NCBI GenBank assembly: GCA_965248685.1
Contig: CBDFKC010000003.1
Coordinates: 868,001-932,000, forward strand
Source: VYFG01 sp965248685
GTDB taxonomy: Bacteria; Pseudomonadota; Gammaproteobacteria; Arenicellales; Poriferihabitantaceae
DNA length: 64,000 nt
Direction: 5' to 3'
The stretch's first letter is position 1. The number at the start of each line of letters is the position of its first letter. A program made the translations under genes and the position numbers. Below the pieces are notes generated by a model that worked only from the letters and a program-made list of their open reading frames with translations, made no database searches and was not told the origin of the DNA. Of the stretch, positions 44,357 to 53,975 are shown one piece after another.

Positions 44357-47266
44357 TCAATCTGCAAGAGCCATCTGCAACACCTGCGCCACATGCAAAG
44401 GTTTACGATCTGAACTCTCCGATATCTGGTGCCTGCAGGAAGTCCCGTCGGCAACAATCAAAGTATCAACGTCACTTCTCCTAACCGCCGGCATCAATGC
44501 CACATCAGCCATTTTCATCGAAATTTCCCAGGTATCTTTGGCATAGCCGAAAGCACCCGCCATACCGCAACAGGAGGATTCAATGGTCTCCACTTCAAGA
44601 CCAGGTACCAACCCTAAAGCCCGCTCAACACTACCCATCTGGTCAAACGCTTTTTGGTGACAATGACCGTGTAACAGAACTTTGTGGTTGATTGCTTTGA
44701 AGTCCAGTTCCAGATCCTGGGTACTGATAAATTGTTCGAATAAAACCACGCAATCAGCGACGGTTCTGGCGCGCTGATTATTTAACAGTCCGGGCAATTC
44801 ATCGGTTAGTCCCAGGGTGCAACTGGGTTCCAGCCCGATAATGGGAATACCCCGCTCCGCGAAAGGATACAGGGTGTCGACCAATCGATTCATTTCCGTT
44901 CGAGCTTGTACTTCCATTCCATTAGTTAGCCAGGTGCGCCCGCAGCATAGAGGTCGGTCGGTATGGGCGCTCGCGGGGGAAAGAACCCGATAGCCGGCAG
45001 CACCAAGAACTTTGGCTGCAGCGCTTAAGACCTCTGGCTCGAAATAAGTGTTGAAGGTGTCGGCAAACAGGACAACTTCGTCGCCCCCGCTCGGGCCTTC
45101 AACTTTGTGCCGATAAAAATCCCGTCGCCACGTCGGCAGTTTTCGCTGATGGCTAAATCCGGTAGCCGGTTCCAGAAGGCGCGCTACCCCGGGTAGACGA
45201 TTGGCAATGTTGGCAAGCCATGGCAGTCGGGCCAGAAAGGGCGCGTAAGCGGGTAAATTTGCTACCAGCTTTTCATGCAATGTGGTTCCCTGATACCTGG
45301 TTCTTGCCGCCGCCACCTCTATTTTCATCCGTGCCATATCGACTCCAGTGGGGCATTCCCGTTTGCAAGCTTTGCAACCGACGCATAGTTGCATGGTCTC
45401 GGCCATTTCCCTGGAAACCATCGCTCCCGGCTTGAGCTGGCCCGAAATCGCCAGGCGCAAGGAGTTGGCACGACCCCGGGTTGAGTCGCGCTCCTCTCGC
45501 GTAACCCGATATGACGGGCACATGGAGCCACCGGAAAGCTTGCGACAGGCGCCATTGTTGTTACACATTTCCACCGCACCCTGGAACCCGCCGCCTTCGC
45601 CTGGCCAGTCCGACCAGTTCAGCGCCGTTTGTAGCGGTGCCACGGAATATTCAGGGGAATAGCGAAACAGGGTGCGATCGTCCATTTTCGGCGGTGCCAC
45701 AATCTTGCCAGGATTAAGCAGATTGCCAGGGTCGAACAAATTCTTGATCTCGGCAAAATTTTCAACCATACGGGGGCCATACATCTTTTCGTGAAACTCG
45801 GAGCGCACCAGGCCATCGCCATGCTCGCCGGAATGGGAGCCCTTGTACTCAAGCACCATATCGAAAGCTTCTTCCGCGATGGCACGCATTGCCCGAACAT
45901 CCTGATCCAGTCGCATGTTCAGCACCGGTCTAACATGCAGGCAGCCCACTGAGGCATGGGCGTACCAGGTTCCGGTGGTGTCGTGCTTATGAAAAATCTC
46001 GGTCAGTCTGGCGGTGTATTCGGCCAGGTCTTTCAATTCAACGGCGCAGTCCTCGACAAATGAAACCGGTTTGCGCTGCTGTTTCATCGACATCATGATA
46101 TTGAGTCCGGATTTACGCACTTCGAATATGGCGGACTGAAATGCTCGGTCGATAGCCTCAACCACGCCACCTCGGGTGGCTTTTGGATTGTCCCAGTTAA
46201 AACCGAGATCGCTCATTAGCGCCGATAGATTCTTTAACCTCTCCTGGTTTTCCGCCGGATCGGGCTCGGCGAATTCAACCAGTAAAATCGCCTCGGGATC
46301 ACCCCGGACAAATTGCTTCACCACGGGTTTAAACAGCGGAACCTCCCGGGAAAGTTCGATCATGGTGCGGTCGATCAGCTCCACCGCCACCGGGCCTAAT
46401 TTGACCAGATGCTGTGCAGCATCCATGGCGGAGTGGAAACTTGGAAAGTGACATACGCCGAGAAGCTTATGTTCGGGCAATGGCGCCAGCTGCAGTTCAA
46501 TAGACTCGGAAAATGCCAGGGTGCCTTCTGACCCTACCAGCAGATGGGCCAGGTTGATTTGGTTATCTGTTTCCCTCGGGGGTATTAGGGCATCAATGTT
46601 ATAGCCACCAACTCGCCGCATAACCGAAGGGAAGCGAGCGTTAATTTCATCCTGCTCGCGCTCGCCCAGAGCGAGTAACTGACCTGTCATCGAATCAGGT
46701 GTGATTATCACCGGGTCAACCACCCCCATTCGAGATCGCTCCCCATTTGCCAATAACGCATCAATGGACCGCACGTTATTCCGCATCAGGCCGTAGCGGA
46801 TTGAGCGGCTGCCACAGGAATTGTTCGCCGTCATGCCACCGATGGTGGCGCGGGACGCCGTGGAGACATCCACCGGAAACCACAGGCCATGGGGTTTTAA
46901 TGTTCGATTCAGTTCATCCAACACGATGCCGGGCTGCACCACGCAGCGCCTTTGTTCTACATCGAGTTCGAGAATCTGGTTCAGATGCTCAGTGCAATCG
47001 ATCACCAGCGCCTGGTTAACGGTTTGGCCACATTGCGACGTCCCGCCCCCTCGAGGTAACACTGGAATTCCTTCTGCGGCAGCATAATGAATGGTCTGCC
47101 TGACGTCTTCCCTAGTCTGTGGAATCACTACTGCTAACGGCATCATCTGGTAGATCGAAGCATCGGTCGCGTAGCGCCCGCGATCAAATTCACCAGTTAG
47201 AACTCTGCCCTCAATTGCATCGGTAAGGGACGCTAGTCGTGGCAGAGTTGATGTAAGGGCGGTCAT
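44357..47266 (-). CDS. FAD-binding and Fe-S 2-hydroxyacid dehydrogenase (YdiJ/D-LDH type)
   Basis: 969 residues. N-terminal FAD-binding PCMH domain: RGGGTSQCGQTVNQALVID and TIGGMTANNSCGSRSIRYG. FAD-oxidase C-terminal domain with WYAHASVGCLHVRP and HSGEHGDGLVRSEF. Iron-sulfur region: NNNGACRKLSGGSMCPSYR and MQLCVGCKACKRECPTGVD (the 4Fe-4S motif C-x-x-C-x-x-C-x-x-x-C-P). Two CCG-type domains end the protein (GRTWLTNGMEVQ, SCCGMAGAFGYAKDTWEIS). It oxidises a D-2-hydroxyacid, probably D-lactate or D-2-hydroxyglutarate, passing electrons to the respiratory chain. Fusion of GlcD-like and GlcF-like parts. ATG start. Confidence 0.9.
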   Translation of the reverse strand: MTALTSTLPRLASLTDAIEGRVLTGEFDRGRYATDASIYQMMPLAVVIPQTREDVRQTIHYAAAEGIPVLPRGGGTSQCGQTVNQALVIDCTEHLNQILELDVEQRRCVVQPGIVLDELNRTLKPHGLWFPVDVSTASRATIGGMTANNSCGSRSIRYGLMRNNVRSIDALLANGERSRMGVVDPVIITPDSMTGQLLALGEREQDEINARFPSVMRRVGGYNIDALIPPRETDNQINLAHLLVGSEGTLAFSESIELQLAPLPEHKLLGVCHFPSFHSAMDAAQHLVKLGPVAVELIDRTMIELSREVPLFKPVVKQFVRGDPEAILLVEFAEPDPAENQERLKNLSALMSDLGFNWDNPKATRGGVVEAIDRAFQSAIFEVRKSGLNIMMSMKQQRKPVSFVEDCAVELKDLAEYTARLTEIFHKHDTTGTWYAHASVGCLHVRPVLNMRLDQDVRAMRAIAEEAFDMVLEYKGSHSGEHGDGLVRSEFHEKMYGPRMVENFAEIKNLFDPGNLLNPGKIVAPPKMDDRTLFRYSPEYSVAPLQTALNWSDWPGEGGGFQGAVEMCNNNGACRKLSGGSMCPSYRVTREERDSTRGRANSLRLAISGQLKPGAMVSREMAETMQLCVGCKACKRECPTGVDMARMKIEVAAARTRYQGTTLHEKLVANLPAYAPFLARLPWLANIANRLPGVARLLEPATGFSHQRKLPTWRRDFYRHKVEGPSGGDEVVLFADTFNTYFEPEVLSAAAKVLGAAGYRVLSPASAHTDRPLCCGRTWLTNGMEVQARTEMNRLVDTLYPFAERGIPIIGLEPSCTLGLTDELPGLLNNQRARTVADCVVLFEQFISTQDLELDFKAINHKVLLHGHCHQKAFDQMGSVERALGLVPGLEVETIESSCCGMAGAFGYAKDTWEISMKMADVALMPAVRRSDVDTLIVADGTSCRHQISESSDRKPLHVAQVLQMALAD

Positions 47267-47519
47267 ATGTTTGGTAGCGATCGTGGTAGTAATGGCACTG
47301 TCGTCGTAGTGTCAAAAATATTCTAATGACAATTCGTTATTTAATAGCGCAGTATGCTGTAATGAAAAAGCGAGTCCAAAACCAAACTCCATATCCTGGG
47401 AGCAGCCAGTTGGCGCCTTGTCTTATATCCAGATATATCCCACCGAATCCTCTTAACGATGAATTATCCCACAATGAACCGCCCGGAACCGGCAAACCCA
47501 AAGCCCGCCCAACATTCAA

Positions 47520-49463
47520 CTACCCATACGGATAGCACTTGGAAACCGCCAACTCATTCCCTGCCCGGACCTGCAAAAATTTTTCCCAGAAACTGTTATC
47601 AATTTTCTGCAACGATTTTCTGGTACTGCTTTTACGATAGCGTCTCAGCTGACTCGGCCCCCCGTTATACGCCGCATAACTCGCCCGCACCAGATTATCG
47701 GTTCCGCCTTCCTGCTTGTGTTCGCCCTTGCGAATGGCGTATCGCACCAGATAGCGATGGAGGATTTCGCTGCCGGCGGTGGCATTGTAGGCAATGCTGT
47801 TACCCAGGGATTTGGTGTCGTAAAATCCGCGCCAAACTCGGGGCATGATTTGCATGATCCCCAGGGCGCCGGCGCTTGACGTGATGGGTTTGAATTTCCC
47901 ATTGTTTCCCTGGTACTGACGCCAGCAGGTTTCCTGCCAGGCGGTGGTTAAAACCAGATCGCGATATAACGGTTGATACGCTGTTTCCAGAGACTTGGCT
48001 TCAAGGGTTTGGTCTACCGTGCCGAGCAATAATTCACGGACTAGGGGCAGGTAGGCGGAAATATTGGCGCGGTTTGGGACCACTCGATTGATATCTTTGA
48101 TCAGAATCGCTTCGGTGGTATTTGCCGATGCCGCAGATAATAGCCAAGTTCGTAAAAATAGCGCGGTCGCATCTGGCACATTTTCCGAGCTGTCCTCGAC
48201 CGGCTCGATATCGATGGTGTTAGTGGGTTCCGCTGGTTTGTCTATAGCCTCATCGTCTCCCTGGTTTTCCGGCTCAAGGGGTTCTGCGGGTATTTCGATG
48301 GCCGGTCCAAAATTAAACAGCTCGCGCATTTCCAGATCCACTTCAGGGTTAACTTCCAGCGGATCAATCCCGGGCTCATAGATCAGCAACCTAGCCAATC
48401 GCCGCAATCCATCCACAGTTATATCCCAGCCGGTAACCGGTCCCAATGCATCAACCGCATGCAGCGCATCAGCGGCGGCGATAAATCCGAGGAATCGCAG
48501 AGACTCCCGGCCTTTTATGTCCAGCGATATCTCGCGAAAAACCGGCGCCAGTTGCTTCCAGGCTTTGATAAAACTCTGTCTAACCGGATCCGAATTGGGT
48601 GCTTCCGGATTTCCCAGAATCTCAACCAGGGCGTAGCGGGTTTCGATCAAGGTTTCGAGTAAAACTTCCCTCTTCTCGGGATCGATAATTTTATGGGCAG
48701 CAATCTTTACGACAAAACTCAAAAATGCATCCCAGCGCTCCCAGGTCTCAACAAACTGCTGAATCTCGAGTTGACTGAGTGCCCGATCATGGGGCGGCCG
48801 CTCGACCACTGTAAAAGTGTCTATATCGAAATTAACCAGCGCCACCAACTTTCCTGGTTCGGAACGTAGTTTTTCCAAATGAAAACTGTCCACCAATTTC
48901 TGGCTTCGCTCAAGATTCTCTTCCGCGAAAAACAGCGGCAGCATTTGGCTGATTTCATCCATGGCCTGGGTCAGATCAATGGACAGCTGGTCGAAGTGGG
49001 GATGGACGTTATCTTTGGCCAGGTCCCACAGGCGAGCGCTGATTTTTGCGCGCTGGCCATTGCGATCGAGTAGTTCCGTGTCTACCGTGGAGAACGCAAT
49101 ACGGCCCTTGGGGTCCATTATGTCAGCCCGCTGTAATGCGCTGATTCCGCCCTGCCAGCGCAGTAGTCCAACGCAGCGCCCACCAATAAACCATCCGGTT
49201 TTGGCGTTGGCATCGGTCAGAATAGTAATACTGTCGCCCTGAAGCATCACCCTGGGATTGGACAGGGTCAAATCGTTGCACCCATCTTCATCCCCCCAGA
49301 CTGACAACCCTTCCTGATTACGAAAGACCGACTCTTCAAGGAGCCGGGTTAGAAATCGGCTGTCAAAACTGATCGGCAGCTCGAGGGTTTTGCCAATGGC
49401 CGAACCGCTGGAGAACGTCAACACCAGCGCGACCCAGCTATACTTGATAAAAGACCGAATCAT
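47520..49463 (-). CDS. lytic transglycosylase with C-terminal SLT domain
   Basis: 647 residues with an N-terminal signal peptide (cleavage near SAIGK). A long helical and acidic region without a recognised family occupies the first ~490 residues. The SLT domain is at the end: TAWQETCWRQY with the catalytic glutamate (~residue 510), SAGALGIMQIMPRVWRGFY, NATAGSEILHRYL and RASYAAYNGGPSQLRRY. It would cleave peptidoglycan glycan strands to give anhydro ends. The acidic linker EPAEPLEPENQGDDE is low complexity. ATG at 49463, divergent from the DUF255 gene. Unusually long for a transglycosylase. Confidence 0.85.
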   Translation of the reverse strand: MIRSFIKYSWVALVLTFSSGSAIGKTLELPISFDSRFLTRLLEESVFRNQEGLSVWGDEDGCNDLTLSNPRVMLQGDSITILTDANAKTGWFIGGRCVGLLRWQGGISALQRADIMDPKGRIAFSTVDTELLDRNGQRAKISARLWDLAKDNVHPHFDQLSIDLTQAMDEISQMLPLFFAEENLERSQKLVDSFHLEKLRSEPGKLVALVNFDIDTFTVVERPPHDRALSQLEIQQFVETWERWDAFLSFVVKIAAHKIIDPEKREVLLETLIETRYALVEILGNPEAPNSDPVRQSFIKAWKQLAPVFREISLDIKGRESLRFLGFIAAADALHAVDALGPVTGWDITVDGLRRLARLLIYEPGIDPLEVNPEVDLEMRELFNFGPAIEIPAEPLEPENQGDDEAIDKPAEPTNTIDIEPVEDSSENVPDATALFLRTWLLSAASANTTEAILIKDINRVVPNRANISAYLPLVRELLLGTVDQTLEAKSLETAYQPLYRDLVLTTAWQETCWRQYQGNNGKFKPITSSAGALGIMQIMPRVWRGFYDTKSLGNSIAYNATAGSEILHRYLVRYAIRKGEHKQEGGTDNLVRASYAAYNGGPSQLRRYRKSSTRKSLQKIDNSFWEKFLQVRAGNELAVSKCYPYG

Positions 49464-49591
49464 TTAACTTTTGGATAGAACGGAAACCGGCTCGGGGAGT
49501 CAAAGAGTTTCATTCTAGCAATTTAAGATTAAGAATTTCGGGCCGGGTATAGCGGCGCGAATTCTAATTTACGTAATTTTATTATCACGAT

Positions 49592-51451
49592 ATGTTTTTC
49601 TCTCGCTTTGTTGTCCAGATATTTGTTGTTTTTGCGTTTCTGACCCTGTCTGGCCACGTGACTGCGGCGGAACTGGCCAATCAACTCCAGGACCATCCCG
49701 CGCCCTATTTGGCATTACATGGTGACGATCCGGTTGCCTGGCAGGAATGGAAAGCCGAAGCGGTGGACAGAGCCCGGGAAGAAAACAAGATTCTGTTTGT
49801 GTCGGTTGGCTACTTCGCCTGCCATTGGTGCCATGTGATGCAACGCGAAAGCTATCAGGATGACGCTGTGGCAGCGGCATTGAACGCAAATTTTATTTCG
49901 GTAAAAGTGGATCGCGAACTGGAACCTGCGCTGGATGACCGCCTGATGAACTTTGCCCAGAGCATTCTTGGTCGCGGTGGCTGGCCCCTTAACGTATTTA
50001 TTACCCCAGAAGGTTTTCCGTTGTTCGCGATGTTGTACGCGCCCAAGGCACAATTTCTCGAAACCCTGAATCGGTTGCAGACGATCTGGCAGGATGATCC
50101 GGACCGGGTACGTAAGCTCGTGGCCATTGAGGCGAAACAGAACTTTCCAGCGCCAGACCCTGATCTGAATATTGCATCACTACAACAATTGATCGACGCA
50201 GCGCCCGCTAAAATGCTGGTACGAACCGATAGCATGGACGGGGGATTCGGCGAGCAGACCAAGTTTCCCTCGGTGGTCCAGCTTGAATTTCTGCTATCCC
50301 AATTTTCCCGAAATCAGGACGGTGAAATAAAACAACAGATTAAAGAGTTTCTGGAATTGACCCTGGATGCCATGGCAAATCGCGGTATGCACGATCATCT
50401 TACCGGGGGGTTTTTTCGCTATAGCGTTGATCCTGGCTGGGAAATCCCCCACTTCGAAAAAATGCTGTATGACAATGCCGGGCTGGCTGGATTATATATG
50501 CGCGCCGGGGCGGCTTTCGACCGAGCAGACTATCATCAGATCGCGCAACGGACATTAACCTTTATGCAGCAACATATGTGGCATCAGGGGGCCCTGGTGG
50601 CTTCTTTCTCTGCGGTGGACGATGATGGCATCGAGGGTGGTCACTACCTGTGGCAACGGCAGCAAGTCAAACAAGTACTGAATGACGAAGAATATCAATT
50701 GGTCGCCGCGGTCTGGGGTCTCGACCGAGTGAGCGAGCTGGAGGCGGGTAACCAGCCCCGTTGGCATCAACCTCTGGCGGACTATGCGGAAAAATCAGGG
50801 GTTTCTCTGTCGCAATTGGAAGCGACCCTTGAGACCGCTCGCAACAAGTTACTCATGGCCAGAACCAACCGCAGTCTACCGGTGGACGACAAACTGCTCG
50901 CGGGGTGGAATGCTTTGGCCTTGAGCGCGTTTGTCCAGGCTGCCAGACAATATGACAACGATAGTTTTCGCCAGACCGCAGATCAGTTGAATCAGTTTCT
51001 CGGGGAAACCCTATGGGACGGCGGAAACCTGACCCGGGCACTGGCCAAAGGTGAGCGCCACGGCACCGCATCGATCCAGGACTACGCCTATGTGGTACGC
51101 GGGTTGCTCGACTATGCCGAGTTGTCCGGGGATGAACAGGATTACGGGCTGGCCGAAACCCTGGCTAAGGATGGCTGGAAAAAGTTTTATGCGAATAACG
51201 CCTGGTATCGGGAAGACGGCAGTTTACTGGCGCCGCCAGTTGGGTCTGAGGTGATGGAAGATGGCGCCACGCCATCGCCCGCTGGAATACTGATGGGTGC
51301 CAGTTTCGAAATTGCCAAGCGCAATAAAGACAGCGCTTGGCTGGAGCAAATTCGCGGTGCGGTCAATCGGGGGCAGAAAATTTTAGCGGGTAATCCTTAT
51401 TGGTTTGTCAGCCAGATGGCCGCTATGCAGACGGTGATCGATGGCTCCTGA
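49592..51451 (+). CDS. DUF255/thioredoxin-like (YyaL/SSP411) family protein
   Basis: 619 residues. A probable N-terminal signal sequence (~1-26) precedes the DUF255 thioredoxin-like domain: HPAPYLALHGDDPVAWQEW, SVGYFACHWCHVMQRES (C77 and C80 as the CxxC), RGGWPLNVFITPEG. An (alpha/alpha)6-barrel-like domain follows (HDHLTGGFFRYSVDPGWEIPHFEKMLYDNAGL and DDKLLAGWNALALSAF). The family occurs across bacteria and eukaryotes; the role is unknown. Most relatives lack a signal, so export of this copy is notable. ATG start. Confidence 0.88.
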   Translation: MFFSRFVVQIFVVFAFLTLSGHVTAAELANQLQDHPAPYLALHGDDPVAWQEWKAEAVDRAREENKILFVSVGYFACHWCHVMQRESYQDDAVAAALNANFISVKVDRELEPALDDRLMNFAQSILGRGGWPLNVFITPEGFPLFAMLYAPKAQFLETLNRLQTIWQDDPDRVRKLVAIEAKQNFPAPDPDLNIASLQQLIDAAPAKMLVRTDSMDGGFGEQTKFPSVVQLEFLLSQFSRNQDGEIKQQIKEFLELTLDAMANRGMHDHLTGGFFRYSVDPGWEIPHFEKMLYDNAGLAGLYMRAGAAFDRADYHQIAQRTLTFMQQHMWHQGALVASFSAVDDDGIEGGHYLWQRQQVKQVLNDEEYQLVAAVWGLDRVSELEAGNQPRWHQPLADYAEKSGVSLSQLEATLETARNKLLMARTNRSLPVDDKLLAGWNALALSAFVQAARQYDNDSFRQTADQLNQFLGETLWDGGNLTRALAKGERHGTASIQDYAYVVRGLLDYAELSGDEQDYGLAETLAKDGWKKFYANNAWYREDGSLLAPPVGSEVMEDGATPSPAGILMGASFEIAKRNKDSAWLEQIRGAVNRGQKILAGNPYWFVSQMAAMQTVIDGS

Positions 51452-51470
51452 TACTAATCAGGTTCTCAGG

Positions 51471-52184
51471 TCAAATCGAAATCAGTCGCCACTCTTTTTC
51501 AACGAAACCAAAAATTGGTTTGAACTGGGTTTTATAAGACATCTTCTTGCAGTCCTCAATCCAGTAGCCAAGGTATAGCCAGTCGAGTTGCATCTGATTA
51601 ACGTAGTCGATTTGTTTGAGGATTGCATAGGTTCCCAAGCTGCGCTTGGGCATGGCCGGATCAAAAAAGGTATAGACCGCGGACATGCCGTCTTCAGGCA
51701 GATCGCATACCGATAAGCCCACCAGTCGACCTTCAAGCCGAAATTCAATAAATACCGTTTCCACCGAGGAATCCACCATAAATTCCCGATACCGATCGGG
51801 GTCTGAGTGGTCCATGATATCCCCGGTGTGGCGCCAGTTCTGATAGGCGCAATAGAGATCGAAATGTTCCTGCTCGAAACTTGCCGGGACCAGGGTTGTA
51901 GTTAGATCGGTGTTGCGCTTCCAGGTTCGTTTTTGGGCCCTGTTGGGCAGGAATTCCTGGGTTGGGATTCTGACTGAGACGCAGGCGTTGCAATTACGGC
52001 AATGGGGTCGGTAAACCGTATCGCCACTACGCCGGAACCCGGCCTTGATCAGGATACTGAAAAGATGGGTGTCGACCTCGTGGTTGGGGTCCAGCAGAAC
52101 CGTGGAGGCGGTTTCCGGTTCGATATAAGGGCAGGGGTGGGGTGCTGACAAATACAGCTTGGGTGGATCTGATTGAATGCTCAT
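51471..52184 (-). CDS. bpt: aspartate/glutamate leucyltransferase (Bpt, ATE family)
   Basis: 237 residues. N-terminal C18-x-Y with PHPCPYIE, then RPHCRNCNACVSVRIP (C62, C65, C68), the conserved cysteine set of the N-terminal ATE domain (PF04376). The C-terminal ATE domain (PF04377) shows YTFFDPAMPKRSLGTYAILKQI and YLGYWIEDCKKMSYKTQFKP. It transfers leucine from Leu-tRNA to proteins with N-terminal Asp or Glu, making N-degrons for ClpS/ClpAP. It is adjacent to aat (25 bases), so the two N-end-rule transferases form one transcription unit; clpS is not in the window. Confidence 0.95.
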   Translation of the reverse strand: MSIQSDPPKLYLSAPHPCPYIEPETASTVLLDPNHEVDTHLFSILIKAGFRRSGDTVYRPHCRNCNACVSVRIPTQEFLPNRAQKRTWKRNTDLTTTLVPASFEQEHFDLYCAYQNWRHTGDIMDHSDPDRYREFMVDSSVETVFIEFRLEGRLVGLSVCDLPEDGMSAVYTFFDPAMPKRSLGTYAILKQIDYVNQMQLDWLYLGYWIEDCKKMSYKTQFKPIFGFVEKEWRLISI

Positions 52185-52208
52185 CGTGAGATTATTACGC
52201 CATCAATT

Positions 52209-52877
52209 CTATTCCACTATTTTTGCCCAATTTGATACCCCAGGTTGTTGCACTAGACCGCATTCTAAACGTTTCATGAACGCTGCGCGAGGAATTTCCT
52301 CGGCGCCGATGCTGAGCATATGGGGCGAGGACACCTGGCAGTCGATCAGGCTGAACTTCCAGATCAATAAATTTTCAATCAACCGGGTGAGGGCCACTTT
52401 GGAGGCATCTGGTTTACTGCTGAACATACTTTCGCCGAAAAAAACCGAGCCCAGGGCAACGCCGTACAGCCCTCCTACCAGATTGTCCTGATGCCAGACT
52501 TCTGCGCTGTGAGCGATGCCGTGTTCATGCAGGGTGCAATATGCTCCCCGCATGGCGTCGGTAATCCAGGTCCCATTTTGATTCCTCCTGGGGCCGGCGC
52601 AGCGATGAATTACCTGCTCAAAGGCCTGATCCAGGGTAAATCGATAGCCGCGATTGCTTATGGACTTCCGAAGGCTGCGAGAAGGGGTAAACCGATCCGG
52701 GAAAATTACGCAGCGGGGATCCGGCGACCACCACAGAATTGGATCGCCGGGGTTATACCAGGGGAAAATGCCACTCTGATACGCCAGCACCAGACGCTCT
52801 GGACTCAGGTCACCGCCGATCGCCAGCAAGCCTTGTTCGTCGGCGGCGTCCAGGGGCGGGAATGGTTCTATTGTCAT
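52209..52877 (-). CDS. aat: leucyl/phenylalanyl-tRNA-protein transferase
   Basis: 222 residues from the ATG at 52877, the family start (TIEPFPPLDAADEQGLLAIGGDL); a longer frame to 52970 has no ribosome site and would overlap tsaD. YQSGIFPWYNPGDPILWWSPDPR, then HEHGIAHSAEVW, GGLYGVALGSVFFGESMFS and SLIDCQVSSPHMLSIGAEEIPR are the conserved Aat blocks. It adds Leu or Phe to N-terminal Arg or Lys. It lies next to bpt and is divergent from tsaD with only 43 bases between starts. Confidence 0.96.
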   Translation of the reverse strand: MTIEPFPPLDAADEQGLLAIGGDLSPERLVLAYQSGIFPWYNPGDPILWWSPDPRCVIFPDRFTPSRSLRKSISNRGYRFTLDQAFEQVIHRCAGPRRNQNGTWITDAMRGAYCTLHEHGIAHSAEVWHQDNLVGGLYGVALGSVFFGESMFSSKPDASKVALTRLIENLLIWKFSLIDCQVSSPHMLSIGAEEIPRAAFMKRLECGLVQQPGVSNWAKIVE

Positions 52878-52920
52878 ATCGCGAAAGTACCTGTTGCGCG
52901 GGATATTGTAAAATCCGCCG

Positions 52921-53937
52921 ATGAGAATTCTCGGCATTGAAACTTCCTGCGACGACACCGGCGCCGCCATCTACGATACGGACCAGGGGTTGCTAGTCCA
53001 TCGGCTGGCGTCCCAGGTTGACCTGCATAGTCAGTACGGCGGCGTTGTGCCGGAACTGGCAGCACGGGATCATATCCGTACCTTACTGCCCCTGGTGGAC
53101 AGCTTGATTACCGATCCTGCTAATCAGGGACACAAGATGGACGCGGTAGCCTGGACCGCCGGCCCTGGCCTCGCTGGGGCATTGTTGGTGGGCGCGTCAG
53201 TCGGTAGCAGTCTGGCAGCAGCCTGGGACGTTCCTTCCATTGGTGTGCACCATATGGAAGGCCATTTACTGGCCCCGATGCTGGAACCCGAACCACCGGC
53301 GTTTCCATTTGTTGCGTTGTTAGTCTCCGGAGGACATACCTTACTGGTTGATGTTGCGGCGATAGGGGAGTACCAGATTCTTGGCCAGTCCCTGGATGAC
53401 GCCGCAGGCGAAGCATTCGACAAGACCGCCAAGCTATTGGGCCTTGGCTACCCTGGCGGCCCAATTATTGCGGCCAGGGCCGCAGACGGCGACCCTGATC
53501 GATTTAATTTCCCTCGGCCCATGGTGAACAGACCAGGACTCGATTTTAGTTTTAGTGGTTTGAAAACCTATACTAGGACAACCGCTGAAAAGCATGATCT
53601 CGACTCCCAGACCATTTCAGATATCGCTCGGGCCTTCGAAGATGCGGTGGTTGATACATTAACCATCAAGTGTATCCGTGCGTTAAAACAAACAGAAAGA
53701 AAGTGCATCGTTATAGCTGGCGGCGTCGGGGCGAATCAGAAACTGCGAGAAAAACTCCGTGAGGAAGCGAGCAAGCTCGGAGCCACTACCTACTATCCGC
53801 GGGCAGAATTCTGTACCGATAATGGCGCGATGATTGCATATGCGGGAAGCGTTAGATTAGCTTTGACAGGAGGGCTAGGCAGGACAGTTCAACGTGATTT
53901 TGAAGTTCGACCGAGGTGGAGCATAGAGGATATTTGA
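52921..53937 (+). CDS. tsaD: tRNA N6-threonylcarbamoyladenosine transferase TsaD
   Basis: 338 residues. MRILGIETSCDDTGAAI is the canonical start. The Fe/Zn-binding HHMEGH has H111 and H115. ASHK/ATPase-fold segments: GPGLAGALLVGASVG, VSGGHTLLVDV, DDAAGEAFDKTAKLLGLGYPGG, DFSFSGLKTYTR, AGGVGANQKLRE and CTDNGAMIAYAG (metal Asp). TsaD is essential for t6A at tRNA position 37, with TsaB/C/E. ATG start at 52921. Divergent from aat; plsY, folB and folK follow, the usual gammaproteobacterial neighbourhood. Confidence 0.97.
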   Translation: MRILGIETSCDDTGAAIYDTDQGLLVHRLASQVDLHSQYGGVVPELAARDHIRTLLPLVDSLITDPANQGHKMDAVAWTAGPGLAGALLVGASVGSSLAAAWDVPSIGVHHMEGHLLAPMLEPEPPAFPFVALLVSGGHTLLVDVAAIGEYQILGQSLDDAAGEAFDKTAKLLGLGYPGGPIIAARAADGDPDRFNFPRPMVNRPGLDFSFSGLKTYTRTTAEKHDLDSQTISDIARAFEDAVVDTLTIKCIRALKQTERKCIVIAGGVGANQKLREKLREEASKLGATTYYPRAEFCTDNGAMIAYAGSVRLALTGGLGRTVQRDFEVRPRWSIEDI

Positions 53938-53975
53938 TTGGTTCACCGTGTTGGTGGGTACTAACCATGCACTGT

